A DNA stretch of 64,000 nucleotides from Roseimaritima multifibrata (GTDB lineage Bacteria; Planctomycetota; Planctomycetia; Pirellulales; Pirellulaceae): positions 5,704,001-5,768,000 of the forward strand of contig NZ_CP036262.1 in NCBI RefSeq assembly GCF_007741495.1, given 5' to 3'. The position numbers and the translations under genes were made by a program. The stretch's first letter is position 1, and every line of letters starts with the position of its first letter. Of this stretch, positions 52,811 through 63,395 are shown piece after piece. The notes beneath the pieces are model-generated. The model was given only the letters and a program-made list of their open reading frames with translations, was not told the origin of the DNA and ran no database searches.

Positions 52811-53743
52811 ATGCTACCTGCTAACCGACGACAATTTCTCGCCATCGCGGCGGCCTCGACCGTCCTTGCTCAACAATCCGTACAGGGTCAAGAAACGGCG
52901 AGCCAGGCGAATGCCAAACCCGCGTATGCTTCACGATACCTGGCCCGCCCAGCGATCGCAGCCTACTCACTGAGGCAACATTTCAGCTGGTCACGAGGCA
53001 AAAAGCAAAAGCCAAAATCGCCCGCCATCGACATGTTCGGGTTTATTGATTTCTGTGCGGAACAGGATGCAGCTGCCGAATTGACATCCTACTTCTTCGC
53101 TCCCGACGTGAGCGATTCAGAACTGCTGGATCTGAAACGCCATGCCTTTCGTAGTGGAGTCGCGATCTGCGGCACGTCGATCGGAAATCGGTTTGACGAA
53201 CGGACGGGCGCCGAACTGGAAAAAGACATCGTCGATGCCGAGCGTTGGATCGACCGCGCGGCCCTTCTAGGCGCCTCTCACATCCGCTTCTTTGCCGGCA
53301 AAGCGGCCACCCTTGCGGACCCTGTACGGTTCCAGCGAAGCGTCGATTCCGTCCGCCGCTGTGCCAAACTTGCCGCGGACCGGGGTGTGATGATCGGAAT
53401 CGAAAACCACGGTGGCATCACCGCGGAAACGTTGCTCCGCTTCCTCGACGAAGTCGACAGCGATTGGGTCGGTATCAACTTGGATACAGGGAACTTTCCA
53501 ACCAATCCATACAAACAACTGGCCGCCTGCGTAGAGCGAGCCGTCCACGTGCAGTGGAAAGTAGCGATCCGTAACGAAGCAGGCAAAAAGGAACCAGCCG
53601 ATTTCGCTCGGTTTGCCCAAATCCTTCGAGACGGAAAATACTCCGGTTACGTTGCTTTGGAGTACGAAGAAAATGGGGACGCATTTGAGGAAACGGAAGC
53701 CGCCTACAAGCAGATGAAATTGGCCTTGCAAACTCCCGCTTAA
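52811..53743 (+). CDS. Sugar phosphate isomerase/epimerase-type TIM-barrel protein, Tat-like signal
   Basis: A 310-residue protein. The leader NRRQFLAIAAASTVLA suggests Tat export. The AP-endonuclease-2/xylose-isomerase-like barrel shows IGIENHGGITAETLLRFLDEV and GINLDTGNFP, which provide Glu and Asp metal ligands, and YVALEYEENGD at the end. Family members isomerise or epimerise sugars. It heads a run with an oxidoreductase and an esterase, pointing to sugar processing outside the cytoplasm. Confidence 0.85.
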   Translation: MLPANRRQFLAIAAASTVLAQQSVQGQETASQANAKPAYASRYLARPAIAAYSLRQHFSWSRGKKQKPKSPAIDMFGFIDFCAEQDAAAELTSYFFAPDVSDSELLDLKRHAFRSGVAICGTSIGNRFDERTGAELEKDIVDAERWIDRAALLGASHIRFFAGKAATLADPVRFQRSVDSVRRCAKLAADRGVMIGIENHGGITAETLLRFLDEVDSDWVGINLDTGNFPTNPYKQLAACVERAVHVQWKVAIRNEAGKKEPADFARFAQILRDGKYSGYVALEYEENGDAFEETEAAYKQMKLALQTPA

Positions 53744-53821
53744 GATCCCGCAGGGAGTACAATTTGTCGGTTCACCCAAGCGAACCACCCCACTTGAATC
53801 GTTACTCTTAGAAGCCCCACC

Positions 53822-54901
53822 ATGGTCGCCAAACGACGTCAATTCATTACCGATTCTATTCTCTTGGCATCCTCCGCAGTCGCGTTCCCACACGTTGCCG
53901 GAGCCGCTCAGTCCAAACGAATCAAAATCGGGCAAATCGGCACCGCCCACGCCCATGCCTCTGGAAAAATGTCTGCGATCCGCAGCCTACCGGAGATTTT
54001 TGAAGTCGTTGGGATTGTCGAACCGGATAAGGAACGTCGTAAAAAAGCTGAAAGTGCCGCCGCATACCAAGGACTGACTTTCCTAGAACAGGATCAACTC
54101 CTTAATACTCCAGGGCTAGCGGCAGTTGCGGTTGAAACCGAGATCGAGCAACTGACACCAACGGCCATTCAGTGCCTGAAAGCGGGCATGCACGTTCATG
54201 TCGACAAACCTGCCGGCACAACGATGACCGAATGCCATGCACTGCACGACGAAGCAACCCGTCAGGGCAAGACCGTGCAAATGGGGTACATGCTGCGGTA
54301 CAACCCTGCATTTGAATTGCTTTTCCAAGTCATTCGTGATGGCTGGCTTGGCAACCTGACCGAACTGTCTGGGACGATGGGAAAATACGCGAACGATGCG
54401 ACGCGCAAACAACTTGCCGCCTTTCCTGGAGGGGGCATGTTTGAATTGGCATGCCACCTGATCGACGCAATGGTCACCGTGCTAGGCAAACCGGACCAAG
54501 TCACGCCGTATGCGTTCCGCAGCCATCCAGAAAAAGACACGTTTGCCGACAATCAATTGGCAACGTTTCATTACCCCAACCTTGTTGCCACCATTCGCTG
54601 TAACCACATCGATCCTTTCGGTGGGCCAAGGCGAGCCTTTGAAGTGGCTGGCGAAGCAGGGCTCTTTCAGATCCAGCCCCTTGAACCGGGCAAGGTCCGC
54701 TTAGGCCTGACGCAGCCGCATGGTCCGTTCAAAAAGGGATTCCAAAACGTTCCCGTGCGAAAAACGACCGGACGATACGACGACGAATTTCGTGACTTGG
54801 CGAAAATCGCCCGTGGCGAAAAGGAACTCGCATGGGATTCAAAACACGACCTGGCCGTCCACGAAGCAGTGCTTCTCGCCAGCGGAATGCCCATTAACTG
54901 A
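53822..54901 (+). CDS. Gfo/Idh/MocA oxidoreductase, Tat-like signal
   Basis: A 359-residue protein with the leader AKRRQFITDSILLASSAVA. The Rossmann start KIGQIGTAHAHASG lacks the third Gly pattern but has the family's His; VDKPAGTTMTECHAL holds the conserved Lys-Pro as DKP. LACHLIDAMVTVLGKP matches the catalytic-domain helix. It begins 78 bases after the isomerase-like gene and probably acts on the same pathway. Confidence 0.82.
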   Translation: MVAKRRQFITDSILLASSAVAFPHVAGAAQSKRIKIGQIGTAHAHASGKMSAIRSLPEIFEVVGIVEPDKERRKKAESAAAYQGLTFLEQDQLLNTPGLAAVAVETEIEQLTPTAIQCLKAGMHVHVDKPAGTTMTECHALHDEATRQGKTVQMGYMLRYNPAFELLFQVIRDGWLGNLTELSGTMGKYANDATRKQLAAFPGGGMFELACHLIDAMVTVLGKPDQVTPYAFRSHPEKDTFADNQLATFHYPNLVATIRCNHIDPFGGPRRAFEVAGEAGLFQIQPLEPGKVRLGLTQPHGPFKKGFQNVPVRKTTGRYDDEFRDLAKIARGEKELAWDSKHDLAVHEAVLLASGMPIN

Positions 54902-54988
54902 TCCCACCGAACGGCAAGCCAGCCCCTGGGTTTGGCAGCCTGCCCGCTGGAAAGACACCGCTACTCAAACCGCCTCTGAACCGACCCC

Positions 54989-55681
54989 ATGCAAATCCAA
55001 TCCTTACGCGGACTCCTGCTCGTGGCCCTGTTGGTCGCCAGCCCTCAAGTACTGACCGCACAGCAAGACTCCCTCACGATTGGCCTGATCGGAGATTCAA
55101 CGGTTGCCGACACCTATGGCTGGGGCCCCGCCTTCGCCAAACGATTTAACAACAACACCCAAGTCCTAAACTACGCCAGAAATGGTGCAACGCTGAACTC
55201 TCTGTCGCGCCGGTTTGATGAACTCCTGAAACAAAAACCCGATGTTGTGCTGATTCAATTTGGGCACAATGACCAGAAAAGATATGGAACCGATGTCTAT
55301 CAGAACCACCTGAATTCGTACGTTCAAAGAGCTCGCGAAGCAGGCAGCAAGGTGATCATCCTTAGTTCGGTAACGCGCCGCAACTTTGACAAAGAAGGCA
55401 AAATACAGCTGCGAGAAGAGAACCTGAAGGGGAACCTTGCGACTTTCGCCAAAGCGGCCGCAAAGGTTGCCAAAGAGCAACAGCTTACCTTCATCGACCT
55501 GCATTCGATCAGCATCGAACATCACAACAAGTTAGGTCCTGAAGCGACCGCCGCGTATAACTTCAGCGAGAGCGACACGACGCACTTCAGCGAAGCCGGA
55601 GCCAACGCGACAGCGGACCTGATCATTACCGAACTTCGATCCGCTGCCCCTGAATTGGCTCCCTACCTTTTGGCAAAGTAA
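54989..55681 (+). CDS. SGNH/GDSL esterase, rhamnogalacturonan-acetylesterase-like
   Basis: A 230-residue secreted hydrolase. Signal peptide 1-24 (LLLVALLVASPQVLTAQ). The catalytic Ser37 lies in GLIGDSTVAD; the FGHNDQ block supplies the oxyanion Asn; DTTHFSEAGA near residue 208 provides the Asp-His pair. The layout matches carbohydrate esterase family 12, which removes acetyl groups from pectin-type polymers. The substrate fits the two sugar-processing genes upstream. Confidence 0.88.
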   Translation: MQIQSLRGLLLVALLVASPQVLTAQQDSLTIGLIGDSTVADTYGWGPAFAKRFNNNTQVLNYARNGATLNSLSRRFDELLKQKPDVVLIQFGHNDQKRYGTDVYQNHLNSYVQRAREAGSKVIILSSVTRRNFDKEGKIQLREENLKGNLATFAKAAAKVAKEQQLTFIDLHSISIEHHNKLGPEATAAYNFSESDTTHFSEAGANATADLIITELRSAAPELAPYLLAK

Positions 55682-55698
55682 AGTCACTTCGTTGCGTC

Positions 55699-58600
55699 CT
55701 ACCGATGCTCCGAATCGGAAGGTTTTCCCTTCCCTTCGGCTTCGGTCAGCGACCCCAGATAGGCAACCAAATCGCGGAGTTCGCGAGGCGACAGATAATT
55801 CAGCAAATCAGCCGGCATCGCTGATTTCCCTTTTTCCCTGGCGACAATTTCTTCTTTGAACAGCGTCACGCGGGTTCCGTCGGCTTTGATCAATTCGACC
55901 TGTTCGTCGTCCTCTTTGGTGACGATCCCGATATGGGTTACACCGATGTCATCGGCAATCACGGCTGTTTCAAATCCTTCGGCGATCGCGGCATCCGGAA
56001 GGGCAATCGAAGCAAGCAGATAGGGTAGATCACGGGTTTTACCAATCACGCTCAGGTCCGGTCCGACGTCGCCACCAGTACCGTTCACTTTGTGGCAACG
56101 AACGCAGGAGAGTTCGGTTTTGCCGACGAACAGCTTCCGACCAGCCTCGACGTCGCCTCCTTTAAGGCTGAACATCCACTTTCCGATCGGTGAAGTTTCC
56201 TCCTGCTCCTTTTCAAAAGCTGTCAGTCGGCCCGCCATCGCTTCACTAAGCTGCCCCTTCGCGGCTTCGACCAAATTCAGCTGGGTATCGGCAGGCACCG
56301 AACCATCCAAAAGGTCCTCGACTCCGGCGTTCAAGATACCGGCGGTCGCTTCGGTTTTAATCTGTCCCAGCAGATCCCAAGCAAGTTGACGTTCCAACAG
56401 GACATCGCTTTTTGTTGCCTTTTCCAGCACCACAATATTTGCCGCTGGCTGCGTTCGCGACAGTACCCGTAAGGCTGCCAAGCGGAGCGGAACATGAGCA
56501 CTTGCCAGCGAACTTTTTGCGGCCGCGGTAGCCTTCGCCGGATCTAATTTGGCCAACGACTGCAAGGCCGAAGCCCGAGACGCTGGAGGGATGTCCTTGC
56601 TCTCGACACGTTTGAGCAGAACCGGAACCACGTCATCCAATCCCAAACTTGCGGCCAGAGCAACCGCTTGGGTCTTGATGGCATCGGAAGCCGACAGCAA
56701 CTGCGGCATCTCCGTTTTCAAAGCGACCTGGACTTCGACCACCGGACGTTTTGTCAAAGGCCGGTAAGCGTTCAACACACGGTCCCGCGGATCGGGTTCG
56801 CCCCACGCATCCAACATCGCCAGGGCTTCCAGTCGCATCGCTTCGTCGGCTCCGGCCCGGGCTGCAAAATGGACCAAACGTTCAGCCGCCTGAGCGGTCC
56901 CAAGTCGATAATTCGCATTCAAGACACGACGTTGAGTTTCTTGATCAGCAATCGGCTGCTCCAACCGCGAAGCCAACACTTCCAGGGCAACACCAATCGG
57001 TTCATCGTGGATCGCCCGAGCGGCCTCCGCGACAACCAGCGGGGAAGGGTCCTGCAGGAATTCGCCCACCGAAGCACTCCCCATTCGTCGCAGTGCTACG
57101 ACCAGAGCCCTCCGCACCGACTCGTTGGGATGATTGCGAAAACCAGTCAATTGCTCGGGCGTGGCCGAACCAACCAAAGCCATCACCCCGGCATGCCGCA
57201 GCGCCGGGTCCCGATTGTCGTTCGCTTCCAAGAACCGAATGACATCATGAATCGCATCCGCCGCTTTGATTTCCCCCAAAGCCATCGCCGCGAAATACTG
57301 GACTCGCGCAGAGGGGCTTGCAAGCTGCTCTCTCAAACCATCCACCAACTTCGATTTCTGCGTTTCCGAGGGCAGGTTTTCACCACAGAATTTTGCGGCA
57401 GCAGCCGCGACGTAATCATCTTTGTCTTTTAGTAACGCCAGCACCGCAGCAAAGGCATCCACGTCGGGCGTCTCCTGCCGACGAACGATTTGGTCGACTC
57501 CCCAAATCGCATGCAGCCGAGCGGTACGCGTTGCCTGGGCATCGGTGGCCACTGCCAGCAAACTGGCACTCGCATTTCGCTCGGCCAATTGCAACTGAGA
57601 TTCCAGTCGGACGCGACGGTCGGGATGCGCCAACCAGGCGACAAGTTTTGCTTCGTCATAATCAGCCCAATTGCCTTGCAAAATCTGCTGGACTTCCTTG
57701 ACCAGTTTTTCGTCCTTTGCATTCGGATCGGTCACTCGATAAATCCGGCCTTTACCTTCTCCGTTCCATCCGTTCACCCAATCGGAAATCCAGATCGCTC
57801 CATCCGGACCAAACATGACATCGGTCGCCAAGACACTCCAGATCAACTGGTCATCGGCCGCCAATTGATAAAAGGCACCATCCGGTTCCAAACGAAACGA
57901 GCGAACACCACTGTTGCCAGGCGTCCCGCGGAAATCGGCCAGCAAGAAGGTATCTTTCAACCGATCGCCGAATCCGGTCCCTGGGTAATAGGCCAACCCC
58001 GAGGGTCCGTCGGCAAAGTTGATGATCGGAGGCACCAAGTAGGCGGGCTGTTCTGGATGAAAGGGCTCCCAGATTTTTTCGCGATTGAACGGCCCTCGAT
58101 CGGGCAGGTACTGGTAATACATCCGCCAACCGCTATCGCCCCCCTGCAGGATGTGAATCAACCGAGCTCGGTCACCACTATCACTGTTGTTGTCGCCGCT
58201 AAACAAATCCCCGACGTCGTTGAAAGCAAGCTCCTGCGGGTTACGCATTCCTCTAGCGAAAACCTCCAGCCCACTCCCATCCAATTCGCAGCGAAAAACG
58301 GCTCCTGAGGCAGGATCGACCAACCGCTTGTTCTCGGCGGTTGTGACGTTGTAACCGCGGTCCCCGATACTGAAATACAAACGTCCATCGGGGCCGATGA
58401 TCAGGCCATGCATGTCATGACCGCGAAAAGCAACGCGTACTCCATAGCCGTCGGACATGACGATCGATTCGTCGACTTTACCGTCATCGTCCTTGTCGAC
58501 CAACTTCCACAATTTGGGGATACAAGTCAGATACAGATGGTCGCCACGGGCCAAAACGCCGGCAGCCGTCCCTTCTTCGATCCGGTTGAATCCTTCGATA

Positions 58601-59046
58601 AACGTGGTTGCTTCGTCCGCCACGCCATCGCCATCGGTATCAACCAAGCGGCGAATGCGATCAATTTCGGTCGTGTAGCCCTTGCCCTGATCGGGGAGCA
58701 ATCGCTTGTGGTAGTCGATACGATCCTGAACGGTTTTGGACGCCAGGTCGGCAAGCAACCACGTTTCGTCGTGGTTCCGGTTGTCGGTAACGCCCATGCT
58801 CTGACGATACGATTCCGCTACGAACACGCGGCCGCGATAATCGATATCAAAGGCGACGATATTGGCCGTCATCGGCTCGGCGGCAAACAACCGAACCTGC
58901 CAGTCCTCGGGCAACCGCATCGCCTGCATCGCCGCTTTGGGCTCATCCGACGCTTCGGCTATCTTCGGCTGGTTCTGGGCAGACACGCCACAGCAGGCCC
59001 CAAAAGCAACGAACCAAGAAAAAACAACGATCCGTAACCGAGTCAT
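55699..59046 (-). CDS. PVC-type heme-binding membrane-associated dehydrogenase
   Basis: A 1,115-residue exported protein from MTRLRIVVFSWFVAFGACCGVSAQ. Order: signal peptide (about 1-24); a beta-propeller dehydrogenase-like domain (RVFVAESYRQSMGVTDNRN, DMHGLIIGPDGRLYFSIGDRGYNV); a long helical HEAT-like region (about 450-900); and a cytochrome c domain about 130 residues from the C terminus with CVRCH as the heme site. This fusion is typical of Planctomycetes. It probably oxidises a sugar and passes electrons to heme. It is convergent with the esterase gene. Confidence 0.88.
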   Translation of the reverse strand: MTRLRIVVFSWFVAFGACCGVSAQNQPKIAEASDEPKAAMQAMRLPEDWQVRLFAAEPMTANIVAFDIDYRGRVFVAESYRQSMGVTDNRNHDETWLLADLASKTVQDRIDYHKRLLPDQGKGYTTEIDRIRRLVDTDGDGVADEATTFIEGFNRIEEGTAAGVLARGDHLYLTCIPKLWKLVDKDDDGKVDESIVMSDGYGVRVAFRGHDMHGLIIGPDGRLYFSIGDRGYNVTTAENKRLVDPASGAVFRCELDGSGLEVFARGMRNPQELAFNDVGDLFSGDNNSDSGDRARLIHILQGGDSGWRMYYQYLPDRGPFNREKIWEPFHPEQPAYLVPPIINFADGPSGLAYYPGTGFGDRLKDTFLLADFRGTPGNSGVRSFRLEPDGAFYQLAADDQLIWSVLATDVMFGPDGAIWISDWVNGWNGEGKGRIYRVTDPNAKDEKLVKEVQQILQGNWADYDEAKLVAWLAHPDRRVRLESQLQLAERNASASLLAVATDAQATRTARLHAIWGVDQIVRRQETPDVDAFAAVLALLKDKDDYVAAAAAKFCGENLPSETQKSKLVDGLREQLASPSARVQYFAAMALGEIKAADAIHDVIRFLEANDNRDPALRHAGVMALVGSATPEQLTGFRNHPNESVRRALVVALRRMGSASVGEFLQDPSPLVVAEAARAIHDEPIGVALEVLASRLEQPIADQETQRRVLNANYRLGTAQAAERLVHFAARAGADEAMRLEALAMLDAWGEPDPRDRVLNAYRPLTKRPVVEVQVALKTEMPQLLSASDAIKTQAVALAASLGLDDVVPVLLKRVESKDIPPASRASALQSLAKLDPAKATAAAKSSLASAHVPLRLAALRVLSRTQPAANIVVLEKATKSDVLLERQLAWDLLGQIKTEATAGILNAGVEDLLDGSVPADTQLNLVEAAKGQLSEAMAGRLTAFEKEQEETSPIGKWMFSLKGGDVEAGRKLFVGKTELSCVRCHKVNGTGGDVGPDLSVIGKTRDLPYLLASIALPDAAIAEGFETAVIADDIGVTHIGIVTKEDDEQVELIKADGTRVTLFKEEIVAREKGKSAMPADLLNYLSPRELRDLVAYLGSLTEAEGKGKPSDSEHR

Positions 59047-59173
59047 AAACAGTGACTTTCTGAGGGATAGGACAGGCGAGCAGCAACAATGGATCCATTG
59101 TAAAGTCAACGACCAAAACTGTCACTTGTCCGCCACTCGCAGAAGTCACAAAGACCAACTACCCCACAAATTC

Positions 59174-60349
59174 TTAGCGAATGAGGAGCAGTACCTGGCT
59201 TTGGATATCGGGTCCCAAAGGAGCCGACCCGACGGCTTTCCAGGAATCTCGCTGCAAAGGCTGAAGACGGGATGGCCCGTCGGGAAATTCAAAGTTCTCC
59301 GCTCCGGCACCTTGGCGAGTCAACTGCCAAGCCGTCGATGCGCCACCTTCGTGCTGAACCTTGGCAGGATCGATTTTTTCCAGTTCCTTCACCGCAGCAA
59401 CCACGGGTGGATCAAAAGCCAGACTCCACCGAAGTCCCGCGATATTGTCACTGTCGGCAAACATGGAAACCATAAACCGATCCAGCGACTTGCCAGAAGC
59501 TTCGACATACAGGATCGACCCATTCGCTCCCGCCTCGGCTTCGGCAGCAACCAAATTGGCTTCCTGCAAATAACTGACAACCTCATCCGCAACCGGCTGA
59601 CGTGCTTTCAGATCAATTCCCGCTTCTTTCAAAGCGGCCACAACCGCACCGTTCGCTTTCCCAAGTTCGGTCTGCGATACCTCGTAGACCATGACCATCT
59701 TCAAATCGTCTGCGGGAACCTGAAGCGAGGGAGAAAATTCTGCAGCAGATCGATCCGCTGCGACCATTTCTGGCGTGGGGACATCGCCCATGGCAGCCGG
59801 TGGCGGAACCAGATCCGTAGCGGGTACTTCTTGCGCGGATTCGGAAGCTGCGACGGCCATCGAAGGATTCGCCTGCGGCAATTCAACCGCTGGCGCGTTC
59901 GCCAAATCACCGCTGGGGACGGCAGGAACGACGCGATTCGATCCGGCCACTTCAGGCCCATCGACACCTGAATCGCCGCCTGGCATCAACCCTAAGTAAG
60001 CCAACATCAGACAGGCAGCCAAAGCGGCAACCGCGATCACAACCGGTTTCCAGTTTTTCTTATTGTCGGCAGGTTTTAGCGGAACCGTCGGTGCAACACC
60101 CTCGGCTTGATCCACGGCCGCGAGGACGCGATCGGCAAAGCCGGCATCCAAACGAACGTTTTCAAACCGCGAATCTCCAAGCATCGCCTGCAGACGCAGG
60201 GCTCGTTCGGCCAGCAAATCATCCAAACGTTCCGCCAAAGCAGAATCGTTCGCCAAGGCGTCTTCAACCGCCTGACGTTCGTCGCCGCGAAGAGCATCAT
60301 CCAGATACTCCTCTAGCAACTGTTCGATATTTTCGGGGGGGAGTGCCAT
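59174..60349 (-). CDS. Anti-sigma-factor-like single-pass membrane protein
   Basis: A 391-residue protein from MALPPENIEQLLEEYLDDALRGDERQAVEDAL, a start like that of anti-sigma factors with a short helical domain (residues 1-60). A membrane helix follows (about 108-126, PVVIAVAALAACLMLAYLGL). The extracytoplasmic part (about 130-390) has no named domain. No cognate sigma-factor gene is seen beside it. GGACGAGG precedes the ATG. Confidence 0.68.
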   Translation of the reverse strand: MALPPENIEQLLEEYLDDALRGDERQAVEDALANDSALAERLDDLLAERALRLQAMLGDSRFENVRLDAGFADRVLAAVDQAEGVAPTVPLKPADNKKNWKPVVIAVAALAACLMLAYLGLMPGGDSGVDGPEVAGSNRVVPAVPSGDLANAPAVELPQANPSMAVAASESAQEVPATDLVPPPAAMGDVPTPEMVAADRSAAEFSPSLQVPADDLKMVMVYEVSQTELGKANGAVVAALKEAGIDLKARQPVADEVVSYLQEANLVAAEAEAGANGSILYVEASGKSLDRFMVSMFADSDNIAGLRWSLAFDPPVVAAVKELEKIDPAKVQHEGGASTAWQLTRQGAGAENFEFPDGPSRLQPLQRDSWKAVGSAPLGPDIQSQVLLLIR

Positions 60350-60732
60350 GCCTCGTCCGCCTTCATCCATAGCTGATTCATAAAACCCCTGGCGATGAAT
60401 CCATTCATTTTCCAGGGGACGAAGACGGCGTTAACATAGCCGTCAAGCAAATTCATAACGTTCCGATGCCCTTGCCGCCACACAAGTTCCCCCGCAGCCC
60501 GCTTCCGCACCGTATTTTTCCCGGAAAAATCTCCTTTTCTTGGGTATGCCAACGACCAAGAGCAAAAAACGCAGCAAAACCGGTGAAATGGCCACCCCTG
60601 TCGCCGGCATTCGCGGATTTAGAAGAAACCGCTGAGGGCGAACAGAAAATCATTCGCTAAGTCATTCGTTGCGGCGGGGGACCAGAACGCCGATGCCTAA
60701 GAGGATTGCCAATGGTCGCTCGCTTTCGACTT
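60350..60732. other. Intergenic stretch with no recognised gene
   Basis: I see no conserved reading frame or RNA hairpin of note in either strand. It lies between the anti-sigma-like gene and the small gene at 60733, both on the minus strand. Confidence 0.3.
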
Positions 60733-60873
60733 CTAAAGATCCTTGTCCGAATCCTGTTTATGTGAGCCGCTTCGCTCAGGATCCTGGGCTCTTACGAAGA
60801 AAAACCAGGCGGAACCACCTCCTGCCAAAACGATCCCCAAAACAAGAACCGCTAACCCAACGGCAACCTTCAT
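60733..60873 (-). CDS. Small single-helix membrane protein
   Basis: A 46-residue protein from ATG ([27 protein letters not shown]) preceded by AAGGAAAA. One membrane helix and a charged tail ([19 protein letters not shown]). No family recognised. The longer frame to 60927 lacks a ribosome-binding site. Confidence 0.5.
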   Translation of the reverse strand: MKVAVGLAVLVLGIVLAGGGSAWFFFVRAQDPERSGSHKQDSDKDL

Positions 60874-61059
60874 CGCATTTTTCCTTGCAATATCGAAATT
60901 TCCAAAGATTCCTACCAGGACAATCACCCTAGCAGTTTCACCTCTAAATCGGGTAGCTGCTGCGGCAATGTTTCCGCGCTATCCTTTCGCGCCTTTTCAA
61001 GCCGTTCTATACTCTCGGAATTGGAAGTCAGCACGACCACGACCAGAAAAGATCTTTCG

Positions 61060-62244
61060 ATGAAAATCCACGAATATCAAGCAAAGCAGCTGTTTCGCAA
61101 AGCAGGCGTCCCGGTACTGGAAGGGATTGTCGCCCGCACGCCTGACGAAGCCAAAGCCGCATTTGAAAAACTAGGCGGATCTTTGGCGGTGGTAAAAGCC
61201 CAGATCCACGCCGGTGGTCGCGGTAAAGGGAACATCATTGACAATCCCGAGCAAAAAGGGGTTGTCCTCGTCCGCAGTGCGGCTGAAGCCGAAGCGGCCG
61301 CCAACGGACTGCTGGGCAAAACCCTGGTCACGATCCAAACCGGCCCTGAAGGCCAAAAAGTCAACCAAATTTTCGTCGAGCAGGGCTGCGACATCGCTCG
61401 TGAATTGTACATGGGCATCGTCCTTGACCGCTCCACTGCGACGCCGGTCCTGATGGTCAGCAGTGAAGGGGGCGTCGAAATTGAAAAGGTCGCCGAAGAA
61501 ACCCCTGAACTAATCCTTAAAGAACATTTTGATCCCGCCGTTGGCATCGAAGCTTTTCAGGTCCGCAAGATCTGCAAAAAGCTAGGAATTTCGGGGACAG
61601 CCGCAAAAAGTGCGGGCAAATTCATTGCCGCCCTTTGCAAATTCTATGTCGCTACCGATTGCGAGATGGCCGAAATCAATCCGTTGGTGATCGACGCCGA
61701 AGGGGGCATGGTTGCTCTGGATGCCAAGATCACGTTTGACGACAACGCCATGTTCCGCCATCCCGACCTAAAAGAACTGCGGGACCTGGACGAAGAGGAT
61801 CCCGCCGAGGTTCGAGCCGCCAATTCCGGGCTCAGCTACGTCACTCTGGACGGGAACATTGGCTGCCTGGTCAATGGTGCCGGTCTGGCGATGAGCACGA
61901 TGGACATCATCAAATACCACGGCGGAGAGCCTTCGAACTTCTTGGACGTTGGTGGTGGTGCCAATACCGAGCAGGTCACCGAAGCCTTCCGCATCCTGCT
62001 GGCGGACCCGAACTGCAAAGCGGTTCTGGTTAACATTTTTGGCGGGATCGCTCGTTGCACCACGATTGCGACCGCAATCATCGAAGCCAGCAAACAGGTT
62101 GGGTTTAACGTTCCTTTGGTCGTCCGTCTGGAAGGGACCGAAGTCGAAGAGGGACGCAAGATGCTGGCCGACAGCGATGTCGACATCATTTCCGCCGTCG
62201 ACCTAACCGATGCGGCGGCCAAAGTCGTCGCAGCGAGCAAGTAA
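61060..62244 (+). CDS. sucC: Succinyl-CoA synthetase, beta subunit
   Basis: A 394-residue ATP-grasp subunit of the TCA-cycle enzyme that makes succinate and ATP/GTP from succinyl-CoA. It starts [16 protein letters not shown], the standard N terminus. [11 protein letters not shown] is the nucleotide-binding strand-loop; [24 protein letters not shown] supplies metal ligands; NIFGGIARC is the phosphate loop. The open frame upstream of the ATG has no support. It is followed by sucD after 93 bases. Confidence 0.97.
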   Translation: MKIHEYQAKQLFRKAGVPVLEGIVARTPDEAKAAFEKLGGSLAVVKAQIHAGGRGKGNIIDNPEQKGVVLVRSAAEAEAAANGLLGKTLVTIQTGPEGQKVNQIFVEQGCDIARELYMGIVLDRSTATPVLMVSSEGGVEIEKVAEETPELILKEHFDPAVGIEAFQVRKICKKLGISGTAAKSAGKFIAALCKFYVATDCEMAEINPLVIDAEGGMVALDAKITFDDNAMFRHPDLKELRDLDEEDPAEVRAANSGLSYVTLDGNIGCLVNGAGLAMSTMDIIKYHGGEPSNFLDVGGGANTEQVTEAFRILLADPNCKAVLVNIFGGIARCTTIATAIIEASKQVGFNVPLVVRLEGTEVEEGRKMLADSDVDIISAVDLTDAAAKVVAASK

Positions 62245-62337
62245 AGCGATTCGTCGCTTGCTCTGGCTCAACTACCTTTCGAATTCTCCCCCAACGTCAT
62301 TCCCTGACACCGTCACCCCAATCCTGAAACTTAACTC

Positions 62338-63222
62338 ATGAGCATTCTGGTTGACAGTCAAACACGCGTCATCTGCCAAGGTATTACCGGTAGCGCAGGT
62401 ACTTTCCACACGCGTGGCTGCAAAGAATATGGCACCCAAATGGTCGGCGGTGTCACCCCGGGCAAAGGCGGCCAGTCGGTAGAAGGACTGCCTGTCTTTG
62501 ATACCGTCGAAGAAGCCGTCCAAGAAACCGGTGCCGATGCGACGATGATCTTCGTCCCACCTCCGTTTGCTGCCGACGCCATCCTCGAAGCCCTCGACGC
62601 GGGGATCAAAGTGATCGCCGCGATCACCGAAGGAGTCCCGGTCCTCGATATGGTCCGTGTCTACCAACGTGTGCGAGCCAGCGATGCGGTTCTAATCGGT
62701 CCTAACTGCCCCGGTCTGATCACTCCCGGCGAATGCAAAATCGGCATCATGCCCGGTTACATTCATCAGCCCGGAAAAGTCGGCGTCATGAGCCGCAGTG
62801 GTACCTTGACCTACGAAGCGGTCTGGCAGACCAGCGGACTAGGACTGGGACAAAGCACCTGCGTCGGACTGGGTGGAGACCCCATCGTCGGCACAAGCTA
62901 CATCGACCTGTTCAAGCTGTACGAAAACGATCCCCAGACCGAAGCGATTTTGATGATCGGTGAAATCGGGGGAAGTGCCGAAGAAGAAGCAGCTGCCTAC
63001 GTTAAACAACATGTGACCAAACCGGTTGCTGCGTTCATCGCAGGACGCACCGCACCTCCCGGAAAACGGATGGGGCATGCCGGTGCGATCATCAGTGGTG
63101 GTAAAGGAACGGCTGCCGAAAAGGTCTCGGCACTCGAAGACGCCGGAATTGTCGTCGCTCCAACCCCCGCCGACATGGGAACCGCTGTGAAAGAAGCCAT
63201 CGATCGCAGCGAATACAATTAA
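62338..63222 (+). CDS. sucD: Succinyl-CoA synthetase, alpha subunit
   Basis: A 294-residue CoA-binding subunit. It starts [31 protein letters not shown] and GIMPG are CoA-domain motifs; His247 in [10 protein letters not shown] is the residue phosphorylated during the reaction. Partner of sucC in one operon; a strong terminator lies 44 bases after the stop. Confidence 0.97.
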   Translation: MSILVDSQTRVICQGITGSAGTFHTRGCKEYGTQMVGGVTPGKGGQSVEGLPVFDTVEEAVQETGADATMIFVPPPFAADAILEALDAGIKVIAAITEGVPVLDMVRVYQRVRASDAVLIGPNCPGLITPGECKIGIMPGYIHQPGKVGVMSRSGTLTYEAVWQTSGLGLGQSTCVGLGGDPIVGTSYIDLFKLYENDPQTEAILMIGEIGGSAEEEAAAYVKQHVTKPVAAFIAGRTAPPGKRMGHAGAIISGGKGTAAEKVSALEDAGIVVAPTPADMGTAVKEAIDRSEYN

Positions 63223-63265
63223 TCCGCTGATCACGATATTGCTCCTTAACGGCAATGCAAAATTC

Positions 63266-63298
63266 AAAACCTCCTGCGACTTCGCAGGAGGTTTTCTA
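63266..63298 (+). terminator. Rho-independent terminator of sucCD
   Basis: AAAACCTCCTGCGA pairs with TCGCAGGAGGTTTT followed by CTATT. A 14-base stem. Confidence 0.85.
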
Positions 63299-63395
63299 TT
63301 GCGCAGCCCTCAACCCTCACTCCGCAAGCCAATCGAAAGAGGCGAACGTCATGAGGGTGAGGCGCGAGGATCGATACGGTGCGAAACGAATTTAC

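Noticed and set aside
60349-60552. 79-codon frame upstream of the anti-sigma-like gene, considered as a sigma factor
   Set aside because: Too short and without any sigma-70 region 2 or 4 motif.
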